Positions 61,222-64,000 of a DNA stretch of 64,000 nucleotides are shown in pieces (position 1 is the stretch's first letter; each line of letters opens with the position of its first letter). The stretch comes from Gracilaria caudata (Eukaryota > Rhodophyta > Florideophyceae > Gracilariales > Gracilariaceae): assembly GCA_030374735.1 (NCBI GenBank), contig JASCIV010000002.1, forward strand, positions 56,394 to 120,393, in the 5' to 3' direction. A program made the position numbers and the translations under genes. The notes under the pieces were generated by a model. It worked only from the letters and a program-made list of their open reading frames with translations. It was not told the origin of the DNA and searched no databases.

Positions 61222-62659
61222 CTACTTCGTTCCACCACTAATCGAATGCAACAACACCCTGTCTTTCGCCTTCACCTTATCAGCCGGGAACAAGAACTCC
61301 GGAACGTTTTCGCCGACGACAGTTTGCTTAGCATCAAATTCTTTCATCTTCCTCAAGCGGCGCATAGTCAAGATGCTGGCGATGATTACTGCCAACGAGA
61401 GCTCTTTTAGCGACAGCTTCTATGGTGGGAATTGCGAAATTTCATGCCATCGAAATTCCTGCATCAACGAAAGCAAACGGGGGTTGACCAATGCCGTGCC
61501 CGATTCTTCCAATAAAGCTGCACCGCGAGGGGGGGATACTTCAAACCCAACCGTGAAGAACATCACAACAGAGAGAAACAGCAGTGATTTTCCGGAAGCA
61601 GAGTCCAATCCGTACGGGTTTCTCTTTCACAAACGTGCATTCGTCTCTGCCCGTGGCCAGAATGTGTTGCTGACTTGCTCGATTGGAGCCAGCCGACAGT
61701 GCAAAACGATACGTTTGGTAGCACTGTCTACTCTTGGTGTCGTTTATATCACGCACGTACAGTACTGCAGTTTTGAATGGGCAGGTGGAGCACAGCGCCC
61801 CCTCTCATTTCGACGCCCCACAACCTCTCTCTCATGATTGTGGTTATCTGCAAGGCGAGCTTTGTCTTGTACCCAGATATGCATCACATCCCCATACACA
61901 TAACTTCCTTCGGACGTATTGCAATGTATAATCCAAGAGCGATCGCGCCGTGCAGACCATGCGTAGCGGTGGTTATCCACAGAATCGTTCCAACTTGAAT
62001 TTCTGTTGGGTCTAGATTCTGCGAGCGAATTATCGACGAGTTTTCGAAACTCGAAGCTGCTCGGAAGCGCATTCCGAGAATTTGCCATCAACTCTCTCAA
62101 ACAGACAGAAGGCGGTATCTCCTTTTCCATTGTCCGACACAGGTCGAACAAGAACTGACGAAATACACACACACGAAACCATAACTTGATTCGAAAAGCC
62201 TTCAGTATTGGCAGAATCTTCAAAGTTTTGAAAGGTGTAGTTCACTCTTCCTATAGTTGCAAATTCATCGACGGCAACTGCACAGTCACCATCGCCACAA
62301 ATGTAGCCAGTTCGATGCGCATATTGCTCATCACTGATGATGAGTCATCAGAATTTGTTTGCTCCCTTGCACTGACATTGTTTTCTAGTACTGACACGTA
62401 TGCCTCAGACAGCGGTGCACTTGGAAGCGAGTGACGCACACTACTCTTGGGAGAGAAACGCTCTCCCTAACGCATTCTTCCATCGCTCCCACGGTGGCAC
62501 ATCTCCTTCGATTCCGTTGGCCTGCACAGCTCGGGAGGAGTTTCGAACCGACACGCGTACTTTCGGCAACGTGCTGTAGAATTGATGCGCGGCAAACACG
62601 GAGAGCACAATAAACAAGGCGATTGCGCTCCTTACCGCATGCGTAGCGGTGATGTTCAT
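61222..62659 (-). CDS. Predicted five-exon membrane protein (about 252 aa), family unknown
   Basis: A phase-consistent model on the minus strand: 62659-62445, 62333-62186, 62018-61905, 61623-61540, 61419-61222. All introns are GT-AG; the total is 759 nt including the stop. It encodes an N-terminal signal anchor (SAIALFIVLSVFAAH), a Cys/Asn-containing region (HRTGYICGDGDCAVAVDEFA), then three hydrophobic segments (TILWITTATHGLHGAIALGL; SLLFLSVVMFFTVGF; LSLAVIIASILTM). The tail is basic (RRLRKMKEFDAKQ). Hydrophobic segments falling in exons that join in frame support it. Weak points are the fourth-exon acceptor and the 281-nt third intron, which could hide another exon. Confidence 0.5.
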
Positions 62660-64000
62660 GGCGGAGGGGATGTGATGCGAGCGGTGCGCATGACTGGAGA
62701 AAGTACAGCGGTGGTGATAGATGGCTGGGGGCTTTATGGAAAAACGTTTGGGATGGCGTAGAAGGCAGAGACGTGACTTGAGAAGAAGACGTCAATCGCA
62801 GACGCGGTTGGGCGCAGGGTTTGAGGGACCGCAAGCACGAAATGGGCCCAAACAGAAAAAGAGAGGATGAGATATTGTGTTTTGGGTGCGAATGGTATTT
62901 TGCGTGCCGTGCGAAGGAGGCTTGCGCAGTGGGACGCATCGAGGCGAGCATCTGCTACAGTGTCGGAACAGGGAGGCCGTAGAGTGCATACGGAAGGAGG
63001 GTGGCCGTTAAGATTGCGCGATATGAGGGGTTGCGTTTTTGGCGCGAGGGAGATGTGGGCAGTGAGGCGCATTGCGGGGAGCAGGGGTCGACGACTGTGC
63101 GAGAGGTTTTACGTAAAGCGCGATGGGAAGAAACGGAAGAGGAGGTAGTGCTGCCGCAATAGCGTTAGAGACGGTGCATACGACGGCGTTTACAGCACGA
63201 CTCGCGGTCGGAGAGAAGAGAAGGGCAGCACAATTGATGGACACGTCACCTCGCGCCGTGACGACGCATATGTAACGCTCGCACGTATGCGCGGTGGCCA
63301 CATACGCCAGCAATTGCGACGCGGCGCCACAACGCGCACGGCGCACACGGCACAGCGATGAGGTGAGGCGCGTGGCGCGTACGCGCCGCGCGTGCGCCAC
63401 GCCTTCATTGGAGCGGCGAGCAAAGTGAACAGCAAGCAACGAATAACAGCGCGCCATTTACACTTACGTTTGCGTGGCCTCACGCAAAAAGCGCGCGCCA
63501 CGTGGGCCGTGCACATCGCGCACACGCGCGCCACAGCTTCCACACCAGCCGCGCCGCCACTGCGCCCGCATGCGGTGTGGAAGCGATCCCGTAAACTGCC
63601 GCACGCGTCTCACACGCGCGCTCGCCCTCCTCCCCCCCGCGCGCGCCGCGCTGAATCGCTTAATCGCCGCGCACTCCGCGCGAATCGAAGACGCGTGTGC
63701 GGTGTGCATGCAGTGGGGCGGCGCGTGTGGCGCACGCGCGCGGCAACTTGCGCTCGCCCGCCCGCGCGTGCGAAATTCAAAACGCACGCGCCGCGCGGCT
63801 GGTCGCGCTCAAAAGGGCGCCGCGCGCTGCTGCGCGTCGCGCGTCGCGCCGCGTTTTTCGCACGTCGACCGCCGCGCCCGCCCTCTCACCAGTCCTCACT
63901 TTCGTTCGCGCCCCCCCGCCCCCGGCCGCGACCTTCATTCCCGGTTCCCGCCACCGCCTCGCGCCCCTTCCCGCTTCCCCCGCCCCTCAGCATTCCCAAC
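62660..64000. promoter_or_regulatory. Very GC-rich, CpG-dense terminal region
   Basis: From about 63270 onward the sequence is extremely rich in CpG and alternating GCGC, and the last 120 bp turn C-rich like the leaders of the first gene and the CBM48-TPR gene. It probably precedes a plus-strand gene starting beyond the window. Open frames here on both strands are expected from composition and are not called. Confidence 0.45.

Noticed and set aside
62867..63787. Several Arg/Ala/Cys-rich frames near the end
   Set aside because: Expected in CpG-dense DNA on any strand; none has a start context or domain.
1..64000. CRISPR arrays, bacterial operons, phage or defence islands
   Set aside because: No regularly spaced repeats and no bacterial gene clusters. 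Introns, TATA boxes and eukaryotic protein families show this is nuclear eukaryotic DNA.

Overview
This is nuclear DNA of a photosynthetic eukaryote, most likely a multicellular (florideophyte) red alga of the Chondrus type. The identification is inferred from gene content and architecture; no species was matched. Supporting points are a plant-type plastid lysine-pathway DapB, a plastid HHL1-like protein, a protein with a starch-binding CBM48 domain, proteins with transit-peptide-like N-termini, and mostly intronless genes with a few short GT-AG introns (75-97 nt). A tRNA-Tyr gene also carries an extra insertion in its D-loop, a trait described in red algae such as Cyanidioschyzon. Compact clusters of genes are separated by 1-4 kb stretches holding decayed repeats.

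Layout. 0-2 kb: a nuclear-looking coiled-coil protein. 2-4 kb: desert with a LINE remnant. 4.1-6.1 kb: an alpha/beta-hydrolase and a DUF1295 reductase whose 3' coding ends overlap. 7.2-19.8 kb: a small membrane protein, a phytanoyl-CoA dioxygenase-like enzyme, an orphan 433-aa protein behind a TATA box, DapB, a three-exon mitochondrial scramblase, an orphan membrane protein and a FIST-domain protein. 22-28 kb: a CAMK/CIPK-type kinase divergent from a DUF218 protein, then glutathione reductase. 30-39 kb: ACB-ankyrin tail-anchored protein, a KSP-repeat nuclear protein, epsilon-COP, cysteinyl-tRNA synthetase, the KEOPS subunit Pcc1, tRNA-Tyr, HHL1-like protein and an XRCC3-like recombinase. 39.9-46.4 kb: a giant XMAP215/MOR1 TOG protein. 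47-48.7 kb: an orphan membrane protein. 48.7-52.7 kb: repeat-rich DNA with a LINE reverse-transcriptase remnant and possible exons. 53-59.4 kb: a two-exon TKL-like kinase with altered catalytic motifs, an eIF5-mimic (BZW) protein, and a CBM48-TPR protein. 59.4-64 kb: two spliced genes inferred by reading across frames, then a very GC-rich CpG-island-like end.

Functionally this is a housekeeping assortment (translation, tRNA modification, vesicle coat, microtubules, DNA repair, redox, lysine synthesis), not an operon or defence island. The least explained items are the doubly interrupted tRNA-Tyr, a short-repeat family ending in TACAAGGGTA, a long hairpin at 8.9 kb, the CBM48-TPR domain pairing, and a five-exon membrane-protein gene that single-frame reading misses.
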